In this document: positions 1 through 11,803 of the stretch, piece by piece
Layout of the letters: each line of letters starts with the position of its first letter
How positions within the stretch are numbered: position 1 is the stretch's first letter
Assembly (NCBI RefSeq): GCF_958979055.1
Contig: NC_084886.1
Span: 12,944,654 to 13,008,653, forward strand
Reading direction: 5' to 3'
Length of the DNA stretch: 64,000 nt
Source of the DNA: Alnus glutinosa
Taxonomy: Eukaryota; Streptophyta; Magnoliopsida; Fagales; Betulaceae
Notes under the pieces: model-generated
Database searches by the model: none
What the model was told of the DNA's origin: nothing
What the model saw: only the letters and a program-made list of their open reading frames with translations
Made by a program: the position numbers and the translations under genes

Positions 1-9
1 CTTTTACGC

Positions 10-372
10 TATCTTTGGTAGGATGGATGGAAGTATGAGGGATGGAGAACATTGGAGAGGGGAGAAGGGGATTCCATCTCCCTCATGTTGTTGGGTAGAA
101 GAGAAGGAAAAGAGAAAGGAGAAATTAAGGTAAGATTACCATTATGCCCCAACTTAAATGGTTTCAAGTGAGGACAAAACTGACATTTCACACTTAATTA
201 AAGGGTCAGCTCCCCTTCCTCCAATCCGCAGTTTGACCTGTCCAAGACAGGCTTGCCTCCCCTTCTCAACAACTCTCTATTTCTCTCTCTGACCAAACGG
301 AGGGATTTTATCTCCCCCTCTAATTCCTCCTAAGCATCTCCATCCTTCCCCAATCCCTCCAAACAAACAGAG
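10..372. repeat. MITE-like repeat in a PRP19 intron
   Basis: The stretch is bounded by a purine-rich left end (TTTGGTAGGATGGATGG) and a pyrimidine-rich right end (CCATCCTTCCCCAATCCC, then TCCAAACAAACAGAG) that are roughly inverse complements. This is the layout of a short inverted-repeat element. It lies in the PRP19 intron downstream of the exon ending at 573. No coding exon was found in 1-572. The left terminus is uncertain because the window starts here. Confidence 0.35.
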
Positions 373-572
373 TATATATTGTCCAAATCCAACTTTCTGT
401 TAAAAATACCTGTACCCTCTCAATTAGCAAAATTACTCTTATGGTCATGTAAAAATAAAAATCCAAGAAAATACACAAATAAAAATTAATATTAAAAAAC
501 AAAAAAGCAATGCATGTCAATAGTAATGATTCATAATTATGAAATCTTATTCCCAAAAAACTGACCGTTTAC

Positions 573-3500
573 CTTATCTGCTGAGCCAGTTAAGAATAAA
601 TCGCCCCGAGCAACAAATTTTAGACTTGTGACCTATGAAACATACAATGTCTAATCAGCCAATGGATTGAAATGTCAATACAACTGCAGCAATTGAATGA
701 TAGAAATAAAAGTTAAACCTTTTTGGAATGACCACTGAGCGTAGATAAGATCTGTCCTGATGGTCGATCAAAAAGTACAGCGTTTGTGTCAAGCCCTCCC
801 GTTGCAATTATGTCCTAGAAAGTGATAGAATATTCTTTTATCAGTGGCAGAATAATATTTGAGTCAATTTCAGCACCATCTAGAATGCAAATAATGGTTA
901 GAGCACCAAAAGAATGTTGAAAGAGAGAATATCACAGAACTTAAAACAAAAAGACCCAACCAAATGCACAAGAAGATAGTTCAGAACTCCACTCAAGCTC
1001 CAAGTACCCACTGAAAACATAATATTGCCAGCAATCGTACAGATGCACCCATGAAGCAAACTCTTATTAAACTAAAGACTTTGGAATAAATTGTTAAAAT
1101 AAGAAAGACAATAAGGCAAGCTAGTGACGAAGCTCAAATGTCCATAGGGAGATCCTCCATGCACCTCTATTTTTTATTTTTTTAAATAATTAATTGATGT
1201 ATCATTAAATGCGTAAAGTGCCTTAGGTACATCAAAAGTATAAAAGAGAAAACACGAAGCTAGAAGAAGAAAAGAGAACAAGAAAATCATGATAACTAAT
1301 CACCAAATGAGAAACAAAAGTAGCTTTCCAAAGAAATAGAGTTTTGAAGAAAAAAGACTTAAAAGTCTATTCATGGTCCTCAAAAACTTCTGTCACTTTT
1401 TTCTGTCTTTTCCCTCCATAGACACCACAAAAGACACAAGGCACCATCTTCCACATAGCAGCACTCGGAGTGCTGCCGGCAGTCCACCAATAAGCATACA
1501 AGTCGACTACTCATCTAGGCATAACCCAATACAACCCAAATCGACAGAAGAAAACATTCCACAAGGCACTGGCGACCTCACAATGGAGTAGAAGACAGTC
1601 CACGGAACTCCCCATTCTTTTTACACATACAACACCTATCAACAACAATGATATGTCGTTTCTTAAGATTGTCCATGACTTTCCTAAGGCCGCCGACCAA
1701 GCAAAAAAGGCTACCCTCAAGGAACCGTAGTCCGCCAAACACTCTTTCAAGAGAAAAGGAAACCACCATTACAACCCAAGACACTAGAATGATCTTACAT
1801 TGAACATTCCTATATTAGAGGGACCCACCAAAGCTTATCTTCACCTACCCATCTCACTCTAACAAAGTACAACATCTTGAAGAACGAGGCAAATACATTC
1901 GCCTCCCAATCATGAGCCTCTAATTATAAGAGCTTAGTAGCCCCACTGGTATTGTATGACATAGCTGTGCATAATTCCCCCAAAATATAAGCTTGAAAGA
2001 AGTTGTAGTTAATTGAGCAAAGCACATACACCTTATCGTTTATACATCAAAACAATATACTGAACTTACACTACAAAGAATGCACCAAATCGAGTTGTCA
2101 TTGAGCGTATCTGATGATGTGCACTCACCAGAGGCAGTAACCAACCTGATTGAGCCAAGCTTTTCACCAGGACATGATTATTGTACTGAGATGTTCAATG
2201 GCTTAAGTTGGCTCTTGGCCTGTGATGAGAAAGCCTCAAGCCATGTGGTTCAAACCAAATGGAATAGCACAAAATTTATCCTGAGCTTGGAAAGCCCCCT
2301 ATGACACTACTAGCACTTGCAATTTTCCACCAACCAAAACATGAGAAATCATAAACAGGTCAATTGAATGACCTTTGACCATCTCACTTATCAAAAAAAA
2401 ATGACCTTTGACCATCTCATTTTCCCCGTTCCTTGAATGAATTGTATCGTTATAGTCCTTGTAAGTTGATGGTGGTAGTCCAAAAGGATTTTAATCATGA
2501 AGATCTTTAGCAAATAGCTTATTTGGACAGGAGATTCCAAAGCCACGTTAAAGCTTATGCAAAAATAATACAACTTCAAAAAAATAACATTTACAAAATA
2601 GGCATGCATGCGTTAATGGCAATTTTTACCACATCCCAAATACGACAATAAAAACCCAAACTCTTGCTCATCTCTTTAAAACTTACAATAATCTTGTCTA
2701 AATTTTTTAGAGTAAATTATCTTGTCTAACATAAGAGGTTATCTTTTGATTGGTATTTTGTACAAGAAAACCTTCCCCCGAGTCCAAACATTAAGAAAAC
2801 CATAATGATGAGCATCACAATAATGACTGATTCTTAAGCTGAAGAGGGTTCTAAATCTGAGAAGCCATTATTTCTATCGATGTCAATAGTTGGTGTCAGT
2901 CCATAACTTCAGCACTTACGACAAGAAAGAATGCAATATCAGAAAGGGGAAAAGAATTGTAAGGGTCTTGTAAGCACAAAATTGATTAAGGTGGTGTCAA
3001 AAAGCATGCACAACTTCTAACATATAATTTGGTTGTGTAAGTAATTGTCTGATAGTGCCAGCTCACCACAGTAGGGCAATTTTCCTCACAAAAATCTGTA
3101 TCTTAGGGTCACAATGAATATCGACCCTTAAAACATAAGAACTTCAAAATAACGCATAATTTTGTGTTGAGTTTTGTACAAGAATTAATGAGCAAATAAA
3201 TGGCCAGAAAAAAAAAAGATTTAAGGAATTTTAAGTCGTGAGCGCAAATATCTAACGCCATATCGTCTAAAGCCAGTTTCTAGGCAATAATTTGGAATCA
3301 ACCAAATGACATTTTTTTCTTCTCAGTTCCAATCTTTTGCATCTTTCAACATTTGTTTTCTGGTTGCAGATTTGGCAACATGACCATATTTGACATTAGT
3401 AAGACAGAAATGCACCACAAGTACATAAAAGGGAACACATGCACTGAAATAGAAGCAGAAGACCAAAGCAACCATCAGTCAAAGCACTTGCCACGACATT

Positions 3501-6500
3501 CATGCTGCAACTCAGCACCAGCACCTAGGCAATGCATGTTGGACTACTTATTCCTAAGAACTGCTCATATAACAGAAGTTGATAAGCTATGCATGAAAAA
3601 ATAATCAGATATTAGTGAATGCAGTACCTTGTCATAATGGATATCAAGAGATACAATGCCAGGTTTGCTTGTTTTGTGAAGGGGGTGACTAGAAATCTGA
3701 GTATATCTCTCAAGATCATCAAGAGTAGCCACTGTTGGAGGTATCTGAAAGGAAACAAAATGGGGAGGGGATTTCAATTAATTATTAATTCACAAACATA
3801 TGCCGAAAGAACAACTCTACATTAATATGTTTCCTCATGGATATTACAGAAAATGAAACCAAATATGTTAAGTCAAAGTTCCAAAAATGGAGGGGGGAAG
3901 GGAAGGGAAGAAATAGGAAGGTCTTTTCCCTTTGGGTATTTGGTACGTTTGAAGGGATTCAAGAAAAGGTAAATGATTTGTGGGGCCCATAATTATTAAA
4001 CATTTAAAAAACACTCTTCCTCCGCCCTTCCTTCCACCTCCTCCAAAATTGGGAGGAAGCACAATGGTGGGCCCAAAGGGAAAGAGAACAATTCCCATCC
4101 TTTCCCTTCCCTCCCTTTCCACCCAACCAAAGGAAATGTTCTAACTATCCATCCATCCTTTCCCCTCACCATTCTCATTTCCCTCCCCTTTCCCCCTTAT
4201 CAACAGAATTTAAAGGAATCAAAAGAAAGGTTCGAGAAAGGATATCCTCTTCACAAATCAGTTAGCACTGAAATCAAAACAATCTGTCATACTATATCAT
4301 ACAACCAATACCTGCCGCTTTTTCCGCTGCTGTGAGAGAGATGCATTACAATCAGTTAGCTCAGCAATAATGCCAGCAGATATTCCAGGACGTATTCTCT
4401 TTCCACCGGGGCCCAACTCCTCATCCTCAGCAGCTATAACGACATTAACAGAACTCCAATGAGCTATGTGTTAAATTAATACAAAAAGAAAACCAACAAA
4501 GAAGCACGTAAAGGAACTATCTACCTCTTTTCCCATTGCTAAGTGCAGGAGCATTTGCTGTAACTGCTGCTGATCCAGGCATGGGTATCTGCCTTTCGGC
4601 CTGAGCAAGTAATGATCTTGCTTCATCCCTTTCTTTTTTAAGTCTTGCAATCACACGGCAAGCAGCATCATGCTGCCCATATATGACAGATTGAACCAAC
4701 CATATTTTAGATGAATTGAATTGACAGATGCATGTTCGGATATATAATTTACAGGCAAAACAAGAAAAGAATAGAAGGATAAGAAATGAAGCATCAATCA
4801 GTAAATTTTAAAAGGTAACAGGGAATATGCAAGATAAAGAACCAAGCATGAGAGACTCGGGATTTTTTTCTTATACACAAGTAATCAAAATTCATTGAAA
4901 AGCAACTAACTAGAAAAAAGATAAAGAAAATCATGAAAACTGGAAACTGGAAACTTAAAGACAAACATAGGCAGCAGTCCAATAGTAAAGGGTTTTGAAG
5001 AATAAGGCCTTTAGCTCCACTACCGTCCTCTCAAATTGTCAAAACTATGATCATTCTTTTCTCTCCAGATACACCACATTAAAGAAGACGGCATCATCTT
5101 TTTTTTTTATATAAGAAAATTTAGTCTTATTCAAAGCGTAAGGCGCCCCTAAGTACACTGGAAGTATACAAAATGAAACACCTAACTAGGAAGAGAAAAA
5201 CGAATAAGGAAATCGACAAAACTAACCGACAATGAGGACAAAAAAGCCACCGTCCAAAGATACAGAGTATTTTTTTTTTTTAGATAAGTAATAAATTTTA
5301 TAAAAAAAGCCTACGGCGCCCCTACGTATACAGGAACCAAAGATACAAAGTATGAAAACACGAAACTAAATTATCCTCCATGGGAGTTTCCAAATCCTCG
5401 AAACACCTAAGATTTATTTTCTTAGAAACACACCAAAAAATGCAAATTAGCACCATCGTCCAAATCCCTGCACTCCTCGGCCTTCCAGAATTCCATTAAC
5501 AGGCAAACAAGTCGATAACTCTTCTAGGCATTACCCAAGACAAACCAAATCAATTAAAAAGAGTATTCCACAGAGCGGAAGCCACATCGCAATGAAGAAG
5601 AAGGTAGTCCATTGATTCCTCATTTCTCTTGCATAAGCAAGATATGTAAACTATGATAACATGCCTCTTCTTGAGATTATCCACAGTCAGGATCTTGCCT
5701 AGGGCAGCCAACCACGCAAAAAAAGCCGCCCTCGAAGGAGCCCAAGTCCGACACACTCTTCCAAGGGAAGCGACTACCTTCAAAGCAAGCCAAAAGGAGC
5801 AAGAAGGAATTGACCTTGAATAGACCTTTCTTGGAAGAGACCCACCAAAGCCTATCCTACTCACAATGGCTGTGTGCAACACCTGGGAGAATGAAGCAAA
5901 GACATCCACTTCCCAATCATGCGCCTCTCTAACAAAGTTCACGTTCCAATAAGTAGAACCGCCCAAAATCTCCATATTATCCACAACTGAGGCATCCTTC
6001 GCACTAGCAATACCAAAGAGAACAAAAAACGCTTCCTTCAAAACCATATCCCAGCACCACAGATCATGCTAAAATTGTCCTAACCCCATCCCCCACCTCA
6101 AATCTAGCGAAGTTTCTTTAAAAGCACAAGACGAGGTCATCTTTCACACTGCTACACTTTGAAAACTACCAAACTTCCCTCTCCAACATGCAAAGAGATC
6201 CACCACTCGTCAAGGCATGACCCACTTTAACCCAAGAAGACCGAAAATAGAACTCCATAAGGCACTAGCAATCTCACGATGGAATAAAAGGTAATCTACA
6301 GTTTCTCCAATCTTCTTGTACATACAACGTTAATCTACCACTATAAGATGCCGCTTCATTATGTTATCCATAGTGAAGATCTTCCCAAAAGCAATCGACC
6401 AAGCGAAGAAAGCTACTTCCCTGAAGTTAACTTTTTGGGGAAAAATTAATAAAGATAGCTTCAAAAGTACTGCATACGGATTTTAGGCACATTATGAACA

Positions 6501-8709
6501 AAGTATACAAACGTTTAAGACAACAGTAAACGAAAACCAGCAATATAAAATAAAAATAAAAATAAAAAACATTATGTACTTCATTTGACATTAAAATATT
6601 CTACCAGATCAAAAAATAATGCAAGAACTATAGTGGTCATATAATCTAGTCACTAATACCTGGTACAGAGCATGACTTAGCTCTTGCCTTGCTGTATGTA
6701 GTTGTTGTTCCAATGCAAAATTGGATAGCATCAAACCATCCCATTCCTATAAGCACGGAAAGAAGGAAAACATACCTTATGATCGAAAACCAAAGACAAA
6801 ATCAATTACTATAACAACGAAATCATTCCCTATATAAACAGAATCGAAGTTCAAAACATAAGCCACTATAATAATCAAAACATTACTAGAAAGCTCATTA
6901 AAATCAAGCCAAGTTGATACCATCAACTAGGATTCGAAATGTTTGTCACAAATATAGTTCTGGAGGGGGTGACGGAAGCACGTCAACATCATGGCGGTGG
7001 TGATACTGGTCACAATAATGTAAGGGGTAGTGATGTCATGGTGATAGCCATAAAGTGGTGGGGTCAGCGGTTGCCACAAAGGTCACAATGTAAGTGATGG
7101 CAGCAACAACAAAGTTAAAAAATTAAAATTAAAATTAAAAAAATTAAAAAAAAAATGAGGAAAAATGCAGAGAGGTCTGCTGCATATAAAGCTATATAGA
7201 GAAGTTACACAATAACGATTGGAAAAATGTGGTTATAGACCGAAGTCCCATACATTCTGAAACATTCCAAGCATGCCAGGGATGCTCGCAGCCTGTAGAG
7301 GTCTGGGCTTCACTATCTGCAAGGCAAGCCACCAAGAATGCATCAGTACAGAACAAAAGAAATAAACAGCAATGGCTTTAACTAACTCAGCTGGTAGAAT
7401 CTCCTAGTCATTGTACAAGAGAACTACAAACATACTATAACGTTAAAAGCAGAAAATATACAAATGTTACTAATCATACCTTGCCTGTCTTGATAGGAAC
7501 AATATCATCCAGTGTCAGCAGTTCCCCCGTAATGGGGCATTTTCCAAAATCCTATCCAAATAACAAACAAAAATGAATTTTTTCCATCATATACACCACT
7601 GGAATTGGATAGAAAGATGAATGAAGCAATGAAAAATATAAATAAACAATTGAGAAAACATAAACCAAGACTTTTCGCTGCAATTTGATTTTTCGCTGCA
7701 ACAATCAAATTGCAGGAAAAAAATTAACTACTTAAATAATGAAAAAGATAAAACAGCCATCTGTTCAATCGGTAAGGAATATACAAAGAAGTGAAGAAAA
7801 TTTCGAAGTAAAGGTATTAATTTTCTGAAGAGCACGAAGAAAGGGAAAAGAGGAAAATGGTGCCAATTCATCTTATCCATGTTGTTTTCACGACAGCATG
7901 AAAACATTCCAACGTGTTGCATTAGGCTCATTATGAAACAGTAGATTTGGTTTGTTATTACACAGAAAACAGGGGGAAAAAAAAATTACTGCATATTTCT
8001 CTATTTGATCAAGTATGAACCCCTCCAAACCTCACAATTTTGGGGTGAACTTTTTTCATGGCCACAGGATAAATTCTTAATGACCTCTCTCAGTAAGCAT
8101 ATAAAAATCCAAAACCCCAGCTTGCAGTCCAAAACCAAAAAGAGGGAAAAATGCAGCATTTAATCTTTTTTGTATCGAAATTTTAGTCTCCAAATGGACA
8201 AAACAATAATCAAAACCAATTAACCTAGTGCTAAAAAAGCAGATTAATTTAATTTGGAAAATGGAATTTATTACCAAGGTTCCAATACAATTACGAATTT
8301 CTATGCCAAGCCCTTGTCGGCTGCTAAGTATAAGCCAACACTCAGCAGCTAAGAAAACCTATATTAGACGCAGATTTTATTTTCCTCGGTACCAAATTTT
8401 CTCCTCTTTTTTCTCTTTTTGCTTTCTAATTCCCAAATCAACTTCACTTCTGGAATTCTTCTAAGCAAGCAAACAGCAAATAACGAAAAGGCACAAAGAA
8501 ACCCTAGAAAGAAGCAATTAAAGCAAAACAAAACCTACCGAGATGTGCCTCTCAATTAAGCGCTTCTCGTAGAGCAGCCCAGATTTCTTGGAGACCACCG
8601 GCTCTTCCGGCACCTCGCCGGAGACTGTACGGCCAAAGCAGAAACAACAGAGAACAGAGATCAGATAAGAATAACAGAAATGCCACTGAATAACAGTAAA
8701 AGAGCGAGC

Positions 8710-8742
<33 letters not shown>

Positions 8743-8759
8743 TTACTTGAGCAGTTCAT
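573..8759 (-). CDS. PRP19: Pre-mRNA-processing factor 19 (MAC3-type U-box/WD40 E3 ligase), 3' part missing
   Basis: PRP19 is the core subunit of the nineteen complex (plant MAC complex), which acts in spliceosome activation and carries U-box ubiquitin ligase activity in the nucleus. Ten coding exons are visible on the minus strand: 8747-8759, 8539-8624, 7480-7551, 7254-7316, 6660-6746, 4525-4672, 4312-4433, 3628-3744, 719-814 and 573-632. All have GT/AG borders and compatible phase, giving 288 residues. The protein starts [20 protein letters not shown], the U-box, which runs to about residue 70 ([16 protein letters not shown]). It continues into the Prp19 coiled-coil region ([36 protein letters not shown]) and then the first WD40 blades ([27 protein letters not shown]). 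Family members are about 520 aa, so roughly 45 percent (most of the propeller) lies left of base 1. The start ATG matches the conserved family N-terminus. Introns of 2.8 and 2.0 kb are packed with LINE debris. Confidence 0.93.
1140..1990 (-). mobile_element. LINE (non-LTR retrotransposon) 3' fragment 1, in a PRP19 intron
   Basis: On the minus strand, 1511-1750 reads as the zinc-binding region found at the C-terminus of plant LINE reverse transcriptases (zf-RVT). Motifs are [11 protein letters not shown], then a cysteine pair (CCMCKK in a neighbouring frame), then [18 protein letters not shown] and YWVMPR. The reading frame is broken into overlapping frames, so this is a dead copy. The 3' end is near 1150-1250, where an AT-rich tail and GCGTAAAGTGCC resemble the LINE tails at 5100-5180 and 41530-41560. 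It is inserted antisense to nothing: it shares the PRP19 orientation. Confidence 0.7.
3880..4205. repeat. Purine/pyrimidine-ended short element in PRP19 intron
   Basis: The left end is GA-rich (GGAGGGGGGAAGGGAAGGG) and the right end CT-rich (TTTCCCTCCCCTTTCCCCC), a potential foldback of about 325 bp. It lies in the intron between exons 3628-3744 and 4312-4433. The composition resembles the element at 10-372. It may be a MITE or simple low-complexity sequence; I could not identify clean target duplications. Confidence 0.3.
4850..6060 (-). mobile_element. LINE 3' fragments 2 (nested tails), in a PRP19 intron
   Basis: The minus-strand frame 5550-6047 (165 aa) contains a LINE reverse-transcriptase C-terminus. 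It reads [39 protein letters not shown] and [20 protein letters not shown], then [17 protein letters not shown]. Two LINE 3' tails lie downstream on that strand: one around 5100-5180 (CGTAAGGCGCCCCTAAGTAC) and one around 5270-5345, with a third partial tail near 4860-4920. Several truncated insertions therefore seem to be stacked or nested. Everything sits in the PRP19 intron 4673-6659. Confidence 0.7.
6070..6430 (-). mobile_element. LINE 3' fragment 3, in the same PRP19 intron
   Basis: Reading the minus strand from about 6330 gives [38 protein letters not shown], a stop, then [10 protein letters not shown]. This is another diverged copy of the zf-RVT segment. A stop codon and lost cysteine/histidine residues (LLFHRE instead of LLLHCE) show decay. 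It abuts fragment 2 but is a separate copy, because the same domain segment recurs. Confidence 0.65.
8710..8742. repeat. (GA)n microsatellite beside PRP19 exon 1
   Basis: An uninterrupted GA tract of about 26 bases runs just downstream (in gene sense) of the 13-bp first coding exon. It therefore forms a CT tract immediately after the splice donor of intron 1. Such tracts are often length-polymorphic. Confidence 0.8.
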
Positions 8760-9590
8760 TGTTGGCTGGGAGAGCTAGGGTTTCGCTTCGAGCTTGTGCT
8801 GCCTGTACTTTTGAGAAGGAGTAGACAGATGATAGAAAGCGACTCAAGCGAGCGAGCGAGAAAGAGGGAATGCGCGAGACAAGAGGTGGTTTTTGTACTA
8901 GGGTCCAGGTATGCCAAACAAAACCCAACGAAGAAACTGCGACACCATAAATTGGGCTGCAACAAAGCGTGAGTGAGCCGTCAGGAACGGGCTTCTACCG
9001 ACTTGGCCTACACCCAAAGTAGGGCTTTATTATTGGAGTAGTTTGTTTAATGTATAAATTCATCTTTTTCCTATTAATTTAAGCTTTAAAATACGAAATT
9101 GTGTGGTGGTTGCCACACATCTAGTGACCATCTGTTTTCAAACTAAGGTTCCATTCGACATTTCGATTTTCTAGACAAAAAATGAGATTTTGTTTAGAAT
9201 CGTAGAAAATAAATAGTTTGATATTGCACTTTAAAAAATATATATATATTTGAAAATCCATAAAATTTTCATTTACAAATCGCAGGTAAGAGCGTTTTTT
9301 TTAAAACGCACAATTTTAAATATCTAACTCTAATTTTTTCAAACTCTTAACTATATTTTCAAAAATTACATTCTCAAATCACATGTTTTAAAATCAATAT
9401 TTTCAAATTGCACTTTTTTATTAAAATCGCATAGCAAACAAACCTAACATTATTAGGATTAGCTTGACTCAAGGAAAAAAAAAAAAAGGTGGTGGTGTGA
9501 GTTGGAAGTCAAAATCAACTTTCAACCCTTGTTGTGAAAGTTTTTTTTTTTTTTTTTGGTAATAACTTATTGCAAAAGTTGAAACTGGAC
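8760..9590. other. PRP19 5' leader/promoter side and spacer with an AT-rich repeat
   Basis: Bases 8760 to about 9000 are the likely 5' leader and promoter of PRP19 (minus strand); AGGCCAAG near 9000 is GGCC-containing. From about 9130 to 9445 lies an AT-rich stretch that begins AGGTTCCATTCGACATTTCG and ends GCATAGCAAACAAACCTAAC, with repeated AAATCGCA/TTTAAAAT words. It resembles the repeat at 39840-40110 and may be an old MITE. No gene is seen. Confidence 0.4.
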
Positions 9591-9591
9591 A

Positions 9592-9895
9592 TTCTATCAA
9601 GCATCAGGCGAACAAAGAAACAACCCGGGCGCCTATAAACCTCGAGCACTTTACTCGCACATGCAAAATTACGAATAAGCTCGACACGTAGCTTTTAGCT
9701 AAATTTTTCTACAAAATTATATTTGTTGGTTAGTTTGTTAGATGAGCTGAATTGTAAATATTCATTATGATCTTGTTTTTTTTTTTATTCCTTTCGTAAA
9801 GTCTATATATAAAACACTCGAGTACATGAAATACTACAATAATTATTCCTCTCCAATTTTCATACTTTATTTTTCATTTCTTCTCTATATTTGAC
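9592..9895 (+). repeat. 5' LTR of the copia element
   Basis: It shares with the 3' copy the words TTTACTCGCACATGCAAAAT, AATAAGCTCGACAC, TTGTTGGTTAGTTTGTTAG and CTCCAATTTTCATACT. The right end (TTGACA) directly precedes the primer-binding site. The left limit is set where similarity begins (TATCAAGCAT) and may be off by tens of bases. Confidence 0.75.
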
Positions 9896-9896
9896 A

Positions 9897-9908
9897 TGGT
9901 ATCAGAGC
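9897..9908 (+). other. Primer-binding site (tRNA-Met type)
   Basis: TGGTATCAGAGC sits just after the 5' LTR. It matches the sequence complementary to the 3' end of initiator tRNA-Met used by most plant copia elements. Confidence 0.85.
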
Positions 9909-10069
9909 ATCTCTGATTTTCTATGGCTTCCTTCGTTCCTTCTTCCTCTTCTTTCACTGAGGACTCTTCAAACCCATATTATTTTCACCATGGCGATAGT
10001 CCTAATTCCACTCTTGCCTCTCAACTATTGGATGCCGAAAACTACCATACATAGAGTAGATCCATAATA

Positions 10070-10790
10070 ATGGCTCTTACAGCTAAGAATAAGCCTAGCT
10101 TCTTTGATGGATCTTTCGGCAAACCGTCTGATGAATCAGGATCGGAATTTTGTGCTTGGATTCGTTGCAACACCATGGTCCTTTCCTGGATATTAAACTC
10201 CATTTCAAAGGATATCGCCTCCAGTGTCAACTACAGTAAAAACCACCATTAAATTATAATAGATCACTATTGGATTTTGATCTAATGATGATTTTAAGAG
10301 CCACATTAATTTTGGGGGACATAAGGGTAGTATGTAAAATTACTATTTTTTTCTCAATAAGCTCTTTCGGTGGGAGCTTACTTCGCTAAGTTCAAAGCTC
10401 TTTGGGATGAGTTACGTAATTACAGACCCATTCCTCTTTGCTCTCGTAGTTACATGAAAACAATTCATGATTACTTTCACAATGAATATGTGTTTCAATT
10501 TTTAATGGGTTTGAATGACACTTTTTCTCACATTCACGCCAACGAGAAGCATATGTTTTTGTTGGTTATTTCACTCATACTTCCATTGCATTGATGAGTA
10601 AATCTATCACCTCATCTTCACCATCTAAGTCTATTAAGCCGCAGTTCTTGCACAAAGACAAACTCACTTGTAGCCATTGTAGTGTTATTGGACGTACCAT
10701 GGAAAAATGCTACAAACTCCACGATTTCCAACCAAGTTTCAAGTTTACTAAGAACAGAGGAGGAAGCCCCCATTCAGCAAACTAGATTCA
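10070..10790 (+). pseudogene. copia gag remnant
   Basis: The first block (10070-10252) gives PSFFDGSFGKPSDESGSEF followed by CAWIRCNTMVLSWILNSIS, the copia gag N-terminal pattern, then a stop and an interrupting AT-rich segment (about 10230-10360). The second block (10370-10560) gives AKFKALWDELRNYRPIP and YVFQFLMGLNDTFSHI. The CCHC zinc knuckle follows near 10665-10720 as CSHCSVIGRTMEKCYKLH; the spacing is CX2C with the third position shifted, so the knuckle is degraded or diverged. Several stops and frame changes separate the blocks. Confidence 0.8.
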
Positions 10791-10964
10791 ATAATCTGAA
10801 CCTCATTCTTCCTCCATAGGCTCCATCCATGCTCTTTCCATTACACCGAAGCAATGCCAACAGCTTATTGCCTTAATCAAACCTGTTTCATCCAAATCCT
10901 CTGCTCACCAAGTAGGTACCCCAGTTCACCAGGATCATATTTTATCAAAGATGTCAAGTAATTT

Positions 10965-11803
10965 CATTTATTCTTGTTTGCTGAATAATAAACTTTCTGT
11001 TTTATTCTTCTCAATCCTTTCGCACTACATCCAACCTTCATCATAAAAATTCATGAATCATCGATACAAGTATGACCGACTACATGAGTGGCTCAATCAC
11101 TTTTTTTCACATCTATCACCGCTATTGTTTCTTTTTATGTGAACTTGCCCAATGGACAAACAGCTCTTGTTACCCACATCGCACTGTCAAACTTTAGGAT
11201 TCATTAGTTTTGATTAACATGCCTTGTGTTCATTCTTTTTCCTTCAATCTTATTTCCGTTAGCAAGCTCATTAAATCTATCAATTGTTGTCTTATATTCA
11301 TCCATAAATTATGTTTTCTGCTGAATCTGCTTAGTTGGAGGACAATTGGAATGGGTGAAGAACGGGATGGCTTGTTCTACTAGCATTTATTATTGTTTAT
11401 TGAATAATAAACATTCTATTTTTTATTCTTCTCAATCCTTCTGCACTGCATCCAACCCTCGTCATAAAAATTCATGAACCATCGATACAGGTACGACCAA
11501 CCACATGGTTGGCTCGATCACTTTTTTCACATCTATCACCGCTATTGTTTCTTCTTGTGTGAACTTGCCCGATGGACAAACAACTCTTGTTACCCACATC
11601 GCACTGTCAAACTTTTGGATTCATTAGTTTTGACTAACATGCCTTGTGTTCCTTATTTTTCCTTCAATCTTATTTCCGTTAGCAAGCTCATTAAATCCAT
11701 CAATTGTTGTCTTATATTCATCCATAAATTATGTTTTCTGCTGAATATGCTTAGTTGGGGGACGATTGGAGTGGGTGAAGAACGGGATGGCTTGTTCTAC
11801 TAG
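10965..11803 (+). repeat. Head-to-tail duplication of the copia protease segment
   Basis: Unit 1 is 10965-11383 and unit 2 is 11384-11803. Both start with CATTTATT and end with GGCTTGTTCTACTAG, and they line up almost base for base with scattered substitutions. The offset is 419-421 bp. Unit 2 runs directly into the intact pre-integrase sequence, so the duplication arose inside the element. Confidence 0.88.
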
